64,000 nucleotides of DNA. Origin: an uncultured bacterium (GTDB lineage: Bacteria; Bacteroidota; Rhodothermia; Rhodothermales; Rubricoccaceae). Location: NCBI GenBank assembly GCA_947493945.1, contig CANLSR010000008.1, positions 83,392-147,391 of the forward strand, written 5' to 3'. Shown piece after piece: positions 8,260 through 15,936 of the stretch (position 1 is its first letter; each line of letters begins with the position of its first letter). The translations under genes were made by a program, and so were the position numbers. Under the pieces are notes generated by a model, which ran no database searches, had not been told where the DNA came from, and saw nothing but the letters and a program-made list of their open reading frames with translations.

Positions 8260-8580
8260 CTAGGCGACGTCAGCGCCGGCCTCGGCGAGGTCGGCGAAGC
8301 CGCCCACGTTGAGCGCGCCCGCGTGGCCGTGCTGGCGCAGCGCCGTGGTCGCCTGGCCCGACCGGCCGCCCGACTTGCAGTAGAGGTAGACCGGCGCGTC
8401 GGCCGGCAGGTCGAGCGCCTCGACCCGGTCGAGGAACGACGGGTCCTGCACGTCGACGTTGACGGCGCCGGCCAGATGGCCCTCGGCAAACTCAGCGGGC
8501 GTGCGGACGTCGAGGAGGGGGGCTTCCGGGTCGCGGCCGGCGACGAAGTCGGACGGCGAGAGGTCGATCTGGGGAGTCAT
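8260..8580 (-). CDS. single-domain rhodanese-like sulfurtransferase
   Basis: 106-residue stand-alone rhodanese domain. LLDVRTPAEFAEGHLAGAVNV (about 22-42) is the characteristic CH2A region. The active-site loop is CKSGGRS with Cys68, the persulfide carrier. Substrates are unknown; such proteins move sulfane sulfur in the cytoplasm. It has no signal peptide. It starts 29 bases downstream of the hybrid kinase stop on the same strand, so it could be transcribed with it, but there is no functional link in the sequence. Confidence 0.9.
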   Translation of the reverse strand: MTPQIDLSPSDFVAGRDPEAPLLDVRTPAEFAEGHLAGAVNVDVQDPSFLDRVEALDLPADAPVYLYCKSGGRSGQATTALRQHGHAGALNVGGFADLAEAGADVA

Positions 8581-8609
8581 CGGCGGTGGTCGGGAGAGTG
8601 GGGAGTCCG

Positions 8610-11132
8610 CTACCGACGCTCAACCACGCGTCGCCGATCCACCGGGCTCTCCTGGAGCGCGGCGTCGATCATCCGGTACAGGTCCTCCCGGGAGTAGGGC
8701 TTGGTCAGGTAGGCGTCGAAGCCGGAGGCGAGGAACCGCTCGCGGTCGCCCGGCAGCCCGTAGGCCGTCACGGCGACCATCGGGAGCGTGGCGAAGGCGT
8801 CCGACCGGCGCAGGCGGCGCATCACGTCCTCGCCCGAGATCGAGGCCCCGAGGTGGATGTCGAGGAGGACCACGTCGGGCCGCTCGCGCTCGACGGCCGC
8901 CAGCGCCCCGTCGCCGTCGATGGCCTCGACCACGCGGAAGGCGCCGGCCAGCGTGTGGGCCGCGACCTGGCGCGCCTGGTCGTTGTCGTCCACGACGAGC
9001 ACCAGCGGCAGGTCGCCGTCGTCCGACGGGGCCTCGGCGGAGCGGAGCAGGACCGTGAACGTGGTGCCGACGCCCTTCTCGCTGTCGACCGAGATCGTGC
9101 CGCCCATCCGCTCGACCAGCTGGCGGGAGAGCGCGAGCCCGAGCCCGGCCCCCTCGTAGCGGCGCCCGTGCCCCGTCGACTCCTGCTCGAACTCGCCGAA
9201 GACGCGGGGCAGGAACGACGGGTCGATGCCGATGCCCGTGTCGCGCACCTCGAAGGCCACGCTGCCCCGCGGGCCGCGCCGGACCGCCACCGTGACCTCG
9301 CCCTGGTCGGTGAACTTGATCGCGTTGCCCACCAAGTTGTGGAGCACCCGGACCAGCGCCGCCTCGTCGGCCATGACCTCCAGGCCGTCGGCGTCGATCT
9401 CCGCCCGGATCGCCAGGCCGCGCTCGGCGGCGGCGGGGCCGAGCATCGACACGGTCTCCTCCACCACGTCGGCCGCGTCCATCTGCCCGGTGCCGAGGGG
9501 GCCGTCGCCGGCGTCGAGGCGCGTCAGGTCGAGGACCGAGTTGAGCGTCTCCATCAGGCGCCGGCCGCTGCGCGCGATCAGGTCCACGAAGTCGCGCTGG
9601 GTCGGGTCGTCGATCTCGTCGCCTAGGATGCTCGAGAACCCCAGGATGGCCGTGAGCGGCGTCCGGATCTCGTGGCTCATGTTGGCCAGGAACGTGCTCT
9701 TCAGCGCCGCCACCTCCTCGGCCTGGCGCTTGGCCTGGACGAGCACGGCCTGGGCCCGCATCCGCTCGGTGACGTCGCGGAGGTTGAGCACCAGCCCCCC
9801 CACGGCCGGGTCGTCGTAGAGCGGCGTGGCGGCGCCCTCCACGAACACGTCGTGCCCGTCGGCGTGCCGCAGGCGGAGCTGGAGCTGGGCCGAGGGCCGC
9901 CCGTCGCGGATCTCCGCCAGGAACGCCGCGGCCCGCTCCCGGTCCTCGGGGTGGACCAGCGACGCGAGCGCCGTGCCGGTGGTGGCCTCGGGCGTGTGCC
10001 CGAGGAGCGGCCCGATGGCCGGGCTCACGTAGGTCAGCCGGTCGGCGCGGTCGGCCACGACCACGACGTCGGAGGAGCGCTGGACGAGGGCGCGGAAGCG
10101 GGCCTCGCTGCGCTGGACCGCCAGCCGGGCCTCGCGCTCGGCCGTGATGTCCTCGACGGTCCCCTCGTAGAACAGCGGCCGGCCGTCGGCGTCGAGCGCG
10201 GCGCGGGCGTCGATCCGGACGTGGAGCACCGTCCCGTCGGGCTGGCGCCACCGCGTCTCGAAGCGGCGGACTTGGCCCTCGCGCTGGACGATCTCGCGGA
10301 AGCGCTCGCGGTCGCCGGGGTCGGCGTAGATGTCGACGGCGCTGTAGGCCCGGGCGGCCTCAGCGGAGGGCGCCCCGATCATGCGCGCGAGCGCCGTGTT
10401 GGCCAGCAGGAAGCGGCCGTCGGGCGCCGTGCGGTACATCCCCGTCGGCATGTGGTTGAACAGCGAGCGGTAGCGCTGCTCCGAGGCCCGGAGCGCGGCG
10501 TCCAGCCGGACGCTCTGGCCCTCGGCCGCGCTCAGCTGGTGGCGCGTGTGGTGGACGTAGAGCACGCCCGAGACGGCCGTCATCGCGCTCCCCGCCGCCA
10601 CGGTCAGCAGCGCGTAGCTCGCGGCGTCCAGGGGCGACGAGTACGGGACCAAGCCGCCGCCCGCCAGGGCGACGGCGAACAGCGTCGCCGCGCCGAGCAC
10701 GCCGACCACGGCGCTCACCGTCGCCAGCCGGGCCCCCGACGTCATCGCGCCCGCCAGCGGCGCCAGCATGACCAGCGTCAGGCCCGGGTCGCGGATGCCC
10801 AGGTCGAAGCTGGCCTGGAACACCGGCGTCACCGCGATCGAGAGCGTCAGCAGCCACGCCGCCGGCTCGATGCGCCCGCCCCACCGGACCAGCGCCGCCG
10901 CACCCAGCGTCACCCCGATCGACAGCGCCACCTCCGCCAGCGGCAGGGCCTCGGCGTCGCCCAGCAGCAGGCTCAGGCCCATCGTGCCGTAGGCGCCCAG
11001 CGACAGCCACACCATCACCACCACGATCCGCGCCTGGCGCAGCTGGTGGAGCTCGTTCGGGGTCCGGGCCGGGTCGATCCAGCGGTCGATGGCCGCGGTG
11101 GCGCTCGACGCGGAGGGAGAGGAAAGGGGCAT
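8610..11132 (-). CDS. hybrid sensor histidine kinase (MASE-like TM, PAS-PAS-HisKA-HATPase-REC)
   Basis: 840 residues. Six or so membrane helices span residues 35-195 with little periplasmic sequence. Two PAS domains follow at about 215-335 and 342-462. HisKA has the phosphoacceptor His487 in SHEIRTPLTAILGF. The HATPase has its N-box at NLVGNAIKF (Asn603), DTGIGI at 631-636 and GAGLGLAL at 661-668. The C-terminal receiver domain has the phosphorylatable Asp758 in VVLLDIHLG and the conserved Lys811. The start at 11132 (ATG) precedes the first membrane helix; the frame is open far beyond, through the divergent proline dehydrogenase gene, and that part is excluded. No separate response regulator lies nearby. 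Confidence 0.92.
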   Translation of the reverse strand: MPLSSPSASSATAAIDRWIDPARTPNELHQLRQARIVVVMVWLSLGAYGTMGLSLLLGDAEALPLAEVALSIGVTLGAAALVRWGGRIEPAAWLLTLSIAVTPVFQASFDLGIRDPGLTLVMLAPLAGAMTSGARLATVSAVVGVLGAATLFAVALAGGGLVPYSSPLDAASYALLTVAAGSAMTAVSGVLYVHHTRHQLSAAEGQSVRLDAALRASEQRYRSLFNHMPTGMYRTAPDGRFLLANTALARMIGAPSAEAARAYSAVDIYADPGDRERFREIVQREGQVRRFETRWRQPDGTVLHVRIDARAALDADGRPLFYEGTVEDITAEREARLAVQRSEARFRALVQRSSDVVVVADRADRLTYVSPAIGPLLGHTPEATTGTALASLVHPEDRERAAAFLAEIRDGRPSAQLQLRLRHADGHDVFVEGAATPLYDDPAVGGLVLNLRDVTERMRAQAVLVQAKRQAEEVAALKSTFLANMSHEIRTPLTAILGFSSILGDEIDDPTQRDFVDLIARSGRRLMETLNSVLDLTRLDAGDGPLGTGQMDAADVVEETVSMLGPAAAERGLAIRAEIDADGLEVMADEAALVRVLHNLVGNAIKFTDQGEVTVAVRRGPRGSVAFEVRDTGIGIDPSFLPRVFGEFEQESTGHGRRYEGAGLGLALSRQLVERMGGTISVDSEKGVGTTFTVLLRSAEAPSDDGDLPLVLVVDDNDQARQVAAHTLAGAFRVVEAIDGDGALAAVERERPDVVLLDIHLGASISGEDVMRRLRRSDAFATLPMVAVTAYGLPGDRERFLASGFDAYLTKPYSREDLYRMIDAALQESPVDRRRVVERR

Positions 11133-11264
11133 TCGGGGTGGTTTCGTAACGGACGCGCGGCCCGGAGGAGCCGACGCGACCGCACGGACCGGCGTCTGGC
11201 TTTTCTGCACACTCTGTTCCACGTTCGCGCCGCGTGCGGACGCGGAATCGGGGGCGGGCCAAGG

Positions 11265-11272
11265 TAGCTTGG
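11265..11272 (+). promoter_or_regulatory. TAGCTTGG promoter-like box
   Basis: TAGCTTGG lies 19 bases before the ATG of the proline dehydrogenase gene, in the 159-base region divergent from the hybrid kinase. It matches the TAnnTTnG -7 pattern. Confidence 0.5.
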
Positions 11273-11291
11273 GCCACCGCCCCTCCGATCC

Positions 11292-12164
11292 ATGACCCTC
11301 CCGTTCGCCCTCGCCCGCCGGTTCGTCGCCGGGCAGACCCTGGACCTCGCGCTTCCGGCCATCGGCCCGCTGCTCGACGCCGGCCAGTTCGTCACGCTCG
11401 ACCTGCTGGGCGAGCACGTCCACGAGCGCGAGCGCGCCCAGGCGTTCGCGCGGGCCTACGGCGACCTCGTCGAGCGGCTGGCGGCCTACCGCGACGCGCG
11501 CGGGCTGGCCGCCGAGACGGTCGCCATCTCGATCAAGCTGTCCATGATCGGCCAGGTCATCGACCGCGACGCCTGCGAGGCCAACCTGCGGGCGCTGCTG
11601 GCCCAGGCGGAGGACGCCGACCTGTTCGTGCGCCTCGACATGGAGGGCTCGGACGTCACGGCCTCGACGCTGGAGATCTTCGAGGCCGTCTACCCGGACT
11701 TCCCGGACCACGTGGGCACGGTGCTCCAGGCCTACCTCCACCGGACGGCCGGCGACGTGGCGCGGATGAACGAGCTCCAGGCCCGCGTCCGGCTGTGCAA
11801 GGGCGCCTACGCCGAGCCGGCGTCGATCGCCTACCAGGACATGCCCACCATCCGCTGGCACTACCGCCGCCAGGCGGCGGCGCTGCTCACCGAGGGCCGC
11901 TACCCCGGCATCGCCACCCACGACGACCAGCTGATCCAGGCCGCCCAGCAGCTGGTCGCCGAGCGCGGCATCGCGCGCGACGCCTTCGAGTTCCAGATGC
12001 TCTACGGGCTCCGCCCCGAGACCCAGCGCCAGCTGGTCGCCGACGGTTGGCGGATGCGGACGTACGTGCCCTACGGCACAGAGTGGCTCCCCTACTTCTC
12101 GCGCCGCCTCCGCGAGCGCAAGGAGAACGCGTTCTTCGTGCTCAAGGCACTGGTCAACGGCTGA
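11292..12164 (+). CDS. proline dehydrogenase
   Basis: 290-residue monofunctional proline dehydrogenase, the FAD enzyme that oxidises L-proline to pyrroline-5-carboxylate. The barrel shows ISIKLSMIGQ, LFVRLDMEGSD, RLCKGAYAEP and the C-terminal signature YGTEWLPYFSRRLRERKEN, whose arginines bind the proline carboxylate. The length fits the short monofunctional form; no P5C dehydrogenase domain or neighbour is present in the window. The ATG follows a TAGCTTGG box, and a CGCTGGCGG hairpin begins 3 bases after the stop. Confidence 0.93.
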   Translation: MTLPFALARRFVAGQTLDLALPAIGPLLDAGQFVTLDLLGEHVHERERAQAFARAYGDLVERLAAYRDARGLAAETVAISIKLSMIGQVIDRDACEANLRALLAQAEDADLFVRLDMEGSDVTASTLEIFEAVYPDFPDHVGTVLQAYLHRTAGDVARMNELQARVRLCKGAYAEPASIAYQDMPTIRWHYRRQAAALLTEGRYPGIATHDDQLIQAAQQLVAERGIARDAFEFQMLYGLRPETQRQLVADGWRMRTYVPYGTEWLPYFSRRLRERKENAFFVLKALVNG

Positions 12165-12166
12165 CG

Positions 12167-12191
12167 CGCTGGCGGGCGGACTCCGCCAGCG
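12167..12191. terminator. CGCTGGCGG hairpin after proline dehydrogenase
   Basis: CGCTGGCGG (12167-12175) pairs with CCGCCAGCG (12183-12191) across a 7-base loop, immediately after the proline dehydrogenase stop. It is a member of the recurring conserved-stem hairpin family. The distal arm continues GGGGCGGGGG rather than into a U-tract. Confidence 0.55.
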
Positions 12192-12273
12192 GGGCGGGGG
12201 CGTCGTTGGCGACACCTCTCTGCTGAACCGGTAGCTACACGGCCTGCAAACTCCGAAGCTTACTCGCCATCTC

Positions 12274-12774
12274 TTGCCAGACGCCCGCCCTCTCCTCGCC
12301 TTCGTCCTCGTTGCCGTCACCATCGGGTGCGGCCCGTCGGAGGAGCGGTTCCTCGACCGCCACGAGGACGACATCCTCTCGGCCCTCGCCCTCGTCCAAG
12401 CCATGCCCGGCATTGACAGGATGTCGTTCGAGGGGGTCCACGGGTGCCGGGGTGGACGGCTCGTGAACAGCGACTTCGTAGGTGCCGCCCTCGACCCTCC
12501 GTCTTCGTGCTCGGGCAGCCCGGTGCTCCCCGAACGGCTCGCAGTGGAGCAGACAGGGTCAGACAGAACCACCTACCGTGCCCTTGCTTCGCTACTCGAC
12601 TCGACAGCGCTGTGGGAGGTAGGGAGCAGCACCGGCGGAGGGTGGATCTATGTCCAGGAGCCGGAGGGACTGGCTGGCTACTTCGTCTACGGCACGGAGG
12701 GGCCGGTAGGATACCCGGATGGGCGAACGCCCCGCCACATCCGGGGACCGTGGTACTGGTCGCCAGCGGACTAA
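12274..12774 (+). CDS. hypothetical lipoprotein, TTG start
   Basis: 166 residues. The TTG at 12274 gives an immediate lipoprotein signal, LLAFVLVAVTIGC, with the cysteine at residue 19. The mature part begins GPSEERFLDRHEDD and later has WIYVQEPEGLAGYFVYG and a WYWSP end, suggesting a small beta-rich periplasmic or outer-membrane-anchored domain. No family recognised. Its wobble positions are less GC-rich than its neighbours and it borders the gene-poor stretch downstream, so it could be a recent acquisition. Confidence 0.5.
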   Translation: MPDARPLLAFVLVAVTIGCGPSEERFLDRHEDDILSALALVQAMPGIDRMSFEGVHGCRGGRLVNSDFVGAALDPPSSCSGSPVLPERLAVEQTGSDRTTYRALASLLDSTALWEVGSSTGGGWIYVQEPEGLAGYFVYGTEGPVGYPDGRTPRHIRGPWYWSPAD

Positions 12775-13056
12775 CCCCGTGCAGCGGTAGTCCATGCGGG
12801 CCTCCGCGGCCGGGCCGTGTAACCCCTCAAAGAAGCTGAATAGGTCGAGCGTGGCGTCAGACCATGACGAAACGGGGGCTCCGGGCTGAGGCCCTACCCC
12901 TCGCACCAGCTCACGCTGGGCAGTGTCCTACGTCCCCGCATAGTGGCGGCCGACTCGTATCGATGGGTGCCATCCGCTCGTCGGCCCAGAAGGCCCCGGC
13001 GGCGGCCAAACCCCTCATCGAGTTCGCAGAGGCCGGATCTCTCCAAACCGTCCGGT

Positions 13057-13074
13057 GCCCCGCCGAGGCGGGGC
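13057..13074. repeat. GCCCCGCC/GGCGGGGC hairpin
   Basis: A perfect 8-base inverted repeat with GA at the centre, inside the gene-poor stretch. It could fold as a seven-pair stem with a CGAG tetraloop. It may be a terminator or a palindromic repeat unit. Confidence 0.5.
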
Positions 13075-13370
13075 GGTCTCAGATACCTGTCGTGGGCGCC
13101 AGAACCGTCTTCCCATTCCCTGAGTGGAGGGCGCCGGAGGCGCCAGTTCAGCGTGCGGGCTTGACGGTTCGGCCACTGGGGGTGCCTGGGTGATAGGGCA
13201 CGGTCTCGCTTCTTGGAAGTATCCCCCCGCTGCAGGCCGACGTGAAGCGCCAGGGTTCTCAGACCGCCAGGCTGGTGGCCCGAATTTCGTTTCGGGCGCC
13301 CCTTTCGGCAGTGGCGCGTACAGAATCGTTCTGGGCTTGGATGGCTTGAGCCAACGATCCATTCACCCCA

Positions 13371-13407
13371 TTCCGTTATTCCCGCGCACGCGGGGATCCA
13401 GAGTGGC
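13371..13407 (+). repeat. REP-like palindromic unit, copy 1
   Basis: Contains TTCCCGCGCACGCGGGGATC followed by CAGAG, a compact hairpin with a GATCCAGAG tail. An inverted copy with the same tail lies at 13506-13539. The form resembles REP-type intergenic palindromes common in GC-rich bacteria. Confidence 0.6.
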
Positions 13408-13505
13408 GAGCGTGGAGGTAAGCGGTGAGCCGAACCGCCAGCGGGGAGCGTGGGCAATCCAAGCGCGCCTCCGCTCCGCTGGCGGTCGTCATGAGCGGCG
13501 TTCCC

Positions 13506-13539
13506 GTGACTCTGGATCCCCGCCTTCGCGGGGACGACG
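13506..13539 (-). repeat. REP-like palindromic unit, copy 2 (inverted)
   Basis: On the minus strand this reads CGTCGTCCCCGCGAAGGCGG followed by GGATCCAGAGTCAC, matching copy 1 at 13371-13407 in inverted orientation. The two copies flank about 100 bases that contain CCGCCAGCGG and its complement. The pair forms a REP-pair or MITE-like arrangement without any transposase nearby. Confidence 0.6.
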
Positions 13540-13677
13540 TTGGAGAGATCACGATCGGTAGGCAGGAACCCCAATCCAGCACGAAGGCACAGAGCTCCTC
13601 GCTCTCCGGTCCCGCCGCTGGCAGAGTGGCACGGGCGGCGAATTGCCACCGGAGGTAACGCCCCACGCCAGCAGAGC

Positions 13678-14187
13678 CTACCGCACGCGGAGTCGCTGCC
13701 CGACGCGGATGCCGTCCGACTGGCGGTCGTTGAGCGCCTGAATGGCCTCGACGGACGTGTTGTAGCGCCGCGCCAGGCTGAACAGCGTGTCGCCGCGCTC
13801 GACGGTGTGGTAGACCGCGCCGCTGGCGGGCTGGGCCGGCGGGCGCTCAGGACGCGAGGCCGACGTCTCCGACGGACGCCTCTGGATCGGCGTCGGAGCC
13901 GCGCGGTCGGTGAGGGCGCCCAGGCCGCCGAGCACGCGCACGCCCCGGACCGCGCGCGCCACGTCCGCGACCGCCTGGCGGTCGAGCGCTGGCACGTCAC
14001 CGGTCACCTCGACGCCGCCGTCGCGCGCGGCCACCGACACGTCGAGCGCCCGGGTCCGCACGTCGTCCACCAGGGCCAGGCGGACGGCCGTGGCCAGGCG
14101 CAAGTCCGCCAGGCGGTCGGCCACGCGCTGGGCGCTGGCGGCCGGCGCCAGCGCGGCCAGGAGCAGGGCCGCGGCGAGCGCCCTCAT
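13678..14187 (-). CDS. secreted BON plus LysM domain protein
   Basis: 169 residues. A signal peptide (MRALAAALLLAALAPAASAQ) is followed by a BON-like domain (about 22-90; DVSVAARDGGVEVTGDVPALDRQ). A proline-rich linker leads to a C-terminal LysM domain (about 124-168; YHTVERGDTLFSLARRYNTS, then IQALNDRQ). It is expected in the periplasm, bound to peptidoglycan through LysM. The ATG at 14187 overlaps the trxB stop as ATGA, so the two are probably translationally coupled. The order BON then LysM is like E. coli YgaU/Kbp, but that protein is cytoplasmic and potassium-binding whereas this one has an export signal. Confidence 0.82.
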   Translation of the reverse strand: MRALAAALLLAALAPAASAQRVADRLADLRLATAVRLALVDDVRTRALDVSVAARDGGVEVTGDVPALDRQAVADVARAVRGVRVLGGLGALTDRAAPTPIQRRPSETSASRPERPPAQPASGAVYHTVERGDTLFSLARRYNTSVEAIQALNDRQSDGIRVGQRLRVR

Positions 14188-15239
14188 CCCTCGACGGGCT
14201 CGCCGGTCTCCGAGCTCTCGGCCGGCGCGGCGTGGTACTCGGTCTCCGTGTCCACGCCGTCGATCACGTGGCGCTCGGCGAGCCAGCGCTCGGCGTCGAT
14301 GGCCGCCATGCAGCCCGTGCCGGCCGCCGTGACGGCCTGGCGGTAGACGTGGTCCTGGGCGTCGCCGCACACGAACACGCCCCCCACGTCGGTCCACGTC
14401 GAGTCGGGGTGGGTCTGGACGTAGCCGGCCTCGTCCATCTCCAGCCAGCCGCGGAACAGGTCGGTGTTGGGCTTGTGCCCGATGGCCACGAAAAAGCCCG
14501 TCACCGGCAGCGTGCCCGGCTCGCCGGTCACCGTGTCCCGGGTCGCCAGGGCCGTCACGGCGTCGTCGCCCACCACGTCGGTCACGACCGTATTCCAGTG
14601 GACCTGGACCTTGGGGTGGTTCAACACGCGGTCCTGCATGATCTGGCTGGCGCGCAACTCGTCGCGGCGGTGGACCAGGTGGACCGTCGACGCGAAGCGC
14701 GTCAGGAACAGGGCCTCCTCCATGGCCGTGTCGCCCCCGCCGACGATGGCGATCTCCTCCTCGCGGAAGAACGCACCGTCGCACGTGGCGCACGCCGAGA
14801 CGCCGCGGCCCAGCAGCCGCTTCTCGTTCTCCAGGCCGAGGTACTTGGCGCTGGCCCCCGTCGCCACGATGACCGACTCGGCCACCAGCGGCGTGGCCTC
14901 GTCCACGACCAGCCGGTGCGGCGCCTGCGACAGGTCGACGTGGGTGACGGCCCCCCAGCGGAGCTCGGCGCCGAAGCGCGTCGCCTGCTTCTCGAAGTCC
15001 GCCATCATCTCCGGCCCCATCACGCCGTCGGGGTAGCCGGGGAAGTTCTCGACGTCGGTCGTGGTGGTGAGCTGGCCGCCGGGCTCCGGCCCCTGGACCA
15101 CGAGCGGCGCCAGCCCGGCGCGGGCGGCGTAGAGGGCCGCCGTGAGCCCGGCCGGGCCGGTGCCCACGATGACGATGGTGCGGCGCTCGGCCGCGTCCCA
15201 GTCGAGGCCGGGCGGGAGGGGGGTTGGAGTCAACGACAT
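14184..15239 (-). CDS. trxB: thioredoxin-disulfide reductase
   Basis: 351 residues. The FAD-binding GTGPAG is at 26-31, the redox pair Cys150/Cys153 is in SACATCDGAFF, and the NADPH-binding IVGGGDTAMEEAL and HRRDELRASQ follow. The C-terminal FAD motif is GVFVCGDAQDHVYRQAVTAAGTGCMAA. It reduces thioredoxin with NADPH. The C-terminus extends by about 25 residues beyond E. coli TrxB and is acidic. The trxA gene lies 67 bases upstream on the same strand, and the BON-LysM gene overlaps the stop. Confidence 0.95.
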   Translation of the reverse strand: MSLTPTPLPPGLDWDAAERRTIVIVGTGPAGLTAALYAARAGLAPLVVQGPEPGGQLTTTTDVENFPGYPDGVMGPEMMADFEKQATRFGAELRWGAVTHVDLSQAPHRLVVDEATPLVAESVIVATGASAKYLGLENEKRLLGRGVSACATCDGAFFREEEIAIVGGGDTAMEEALFLTRFASTVHLVHRRDELRASQIMQDRVLNHPKVQVHWNTVVTDVVGDDAVTALATRDTVTGEPGTLPVTGFFVAIGHKPNTDLFRGWLEMDEAGYVQTHPDSTWTDVGGVFVCGDAQDHVYRQAVTAAGTGCMAAIDAERWLAERHVIDGVDTETEYHAAPAESSETGEPVEG

Positions 15240-15306
15240 AAACGGATGGTTACGGGAGGGGGCGCCGCCGCGTGGCAGCGCCCCCTGGCTGTGCGGAGCG
15301 GAGACG

Positions 15307-15639
15307 CTAAGCGGTCTGGCCCAGCGCGTCGAGCTTCTCGGCGAGCACCTTCTTGGGCACCACGCCGACCATCTGGTCGACCGGCTTGCCGTCCTTGAAG
15401 AACAGCAGCGAGGGGATCGAGCGGATCCCGTACTTCATGGCCGTCTGCGGGTTGTTGTCGACGTCGAGCTTGACCACCTTGGCCTTCCCGTCGTACTCGG
15501 AGGCGATCTCTTCGATGGTCGGGGCGATCGTGCGGCAGGGGCCGCACCAGGTCGCCCAGAAGTCGACGAGGACGGGCTGGTCGGTGTTGAGGACTTCGGT
15601 TTCGAAGTTGGCGTCGGTGCCGGTGATGTAGGCGGACAT
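15307..15639 (-). CDS. trxA: thioredoxin
   Basis: 110-residue classical thioredoxin. The active site is WCGPC with Cys32 and Cys35, preceded by PVLVDFWAT, and the cis-proline segment is [13 protein letters not shown]. The ATG at 15639 is chosen over an upstream in-frame ATG because it gives the normal family length and lies 19 bases after a TACCCTCT box. It is likely the partner of the adjacent trxB product. Confidence 0.95.
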   Translation of the reverse strand: MSAYITGTDANFETEVLNTDQPVLVDFWATWCGPCRTIAPTIEEIASEYDGKAKVVKLDVDNNPQTAMKYGIRSIPSLLFFKDGKPVDQMVGVVPKKVLAEKLDALGQTA

Positions 15640-15658
15640 GGTCGGGAGTCGGTGAGAC

Positions 15659-15666
15659 AGAGGGTA
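15659..15666 (-). promoter_or_regulatory. TACCCTCT promoter-like box for trxA
   Basis: On the minus strand this reads TACCCTCT and ends 19 bases before the trxA ATG. It is a variant of the TA(G/C)C(T/C)T box seen before other genes. The rest of the 297-base trxA/kinase divergent region is GC-rich, with one CCGCTGGCGG copy near 15835, and holds nothing else recognised. Confidence 0.35.
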
Positions 15667-15910
15667 CGGCCCGGAGCGGGCCGGGTTCACAAGACGAGGC
15701 CGCCACCGCCGCCCTTACCGCGCCGCCGAGGCCGCGCGGGCGGCCGCCCCGCCCCAGAACCCAGACCACGACGCCGAGCGAGGCGAGGTGGTCGGAGGGC
15801 CGAGCTCCACCGGGGACGCCCCTCCGCCCCGCCCCGCTGGCGGTCGAGCGCGCCGCGGGCCCGGCGCGCGGTTCTGCCGGGCCGTCTATAGAGGCGCCGC
15901 CCCCCGCCGA

Positions 15911-15918
15911 TACCCTGG
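15911..15918 (+). promoter_or_regulatory. TACCCTGG promoter-like box
   Basis: TACCCTGG ends 18 bases before the GTG of the first tandem kinase. It is a variant of the recurrent -7-like box. Confidence 0.35.
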
Positions 15919-15936
15919 ACCGACGCCCCACCACCC

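Larger units (their letters stand above)
12775..13677. other. gene-poor stretch with scattered palindromes
   Basis: About 900 bases between a plus-strand lipoprotein gene and the minus-strand BON-LysM gene. Open frames exist on both strands, but none gives a recognisable protein, signal peptide or codon bias like the neighbours. Several palindromes are present: a GCCCCGCC/GGCGGGGC hairpin at 13057, an inverted pair of CCCGCG.GCGGGGATCCAGAG elements at 13371 and 13506, and CCGCCAGCGG/CCGCTGGCGG arms between them. No tRNA, tmRNA or RNase P signature was seen. Confidence 0.6.

Noticed and set aside
8610..12572. 1320-codon minus-strand frame extending the hybrid kinase upstream
   Set aside because: The extension is the shadow of the proline dehydrogenase gene on the other strand. 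The ATG at 11132 precedes the first membrane helix.
13015..13362. 115-codon minus-strand frame in the gene-poor stretch as a real gene
   Set aside because: No signal, domain or codon bias; it crosses palindromes and has no start context like the neighbours.
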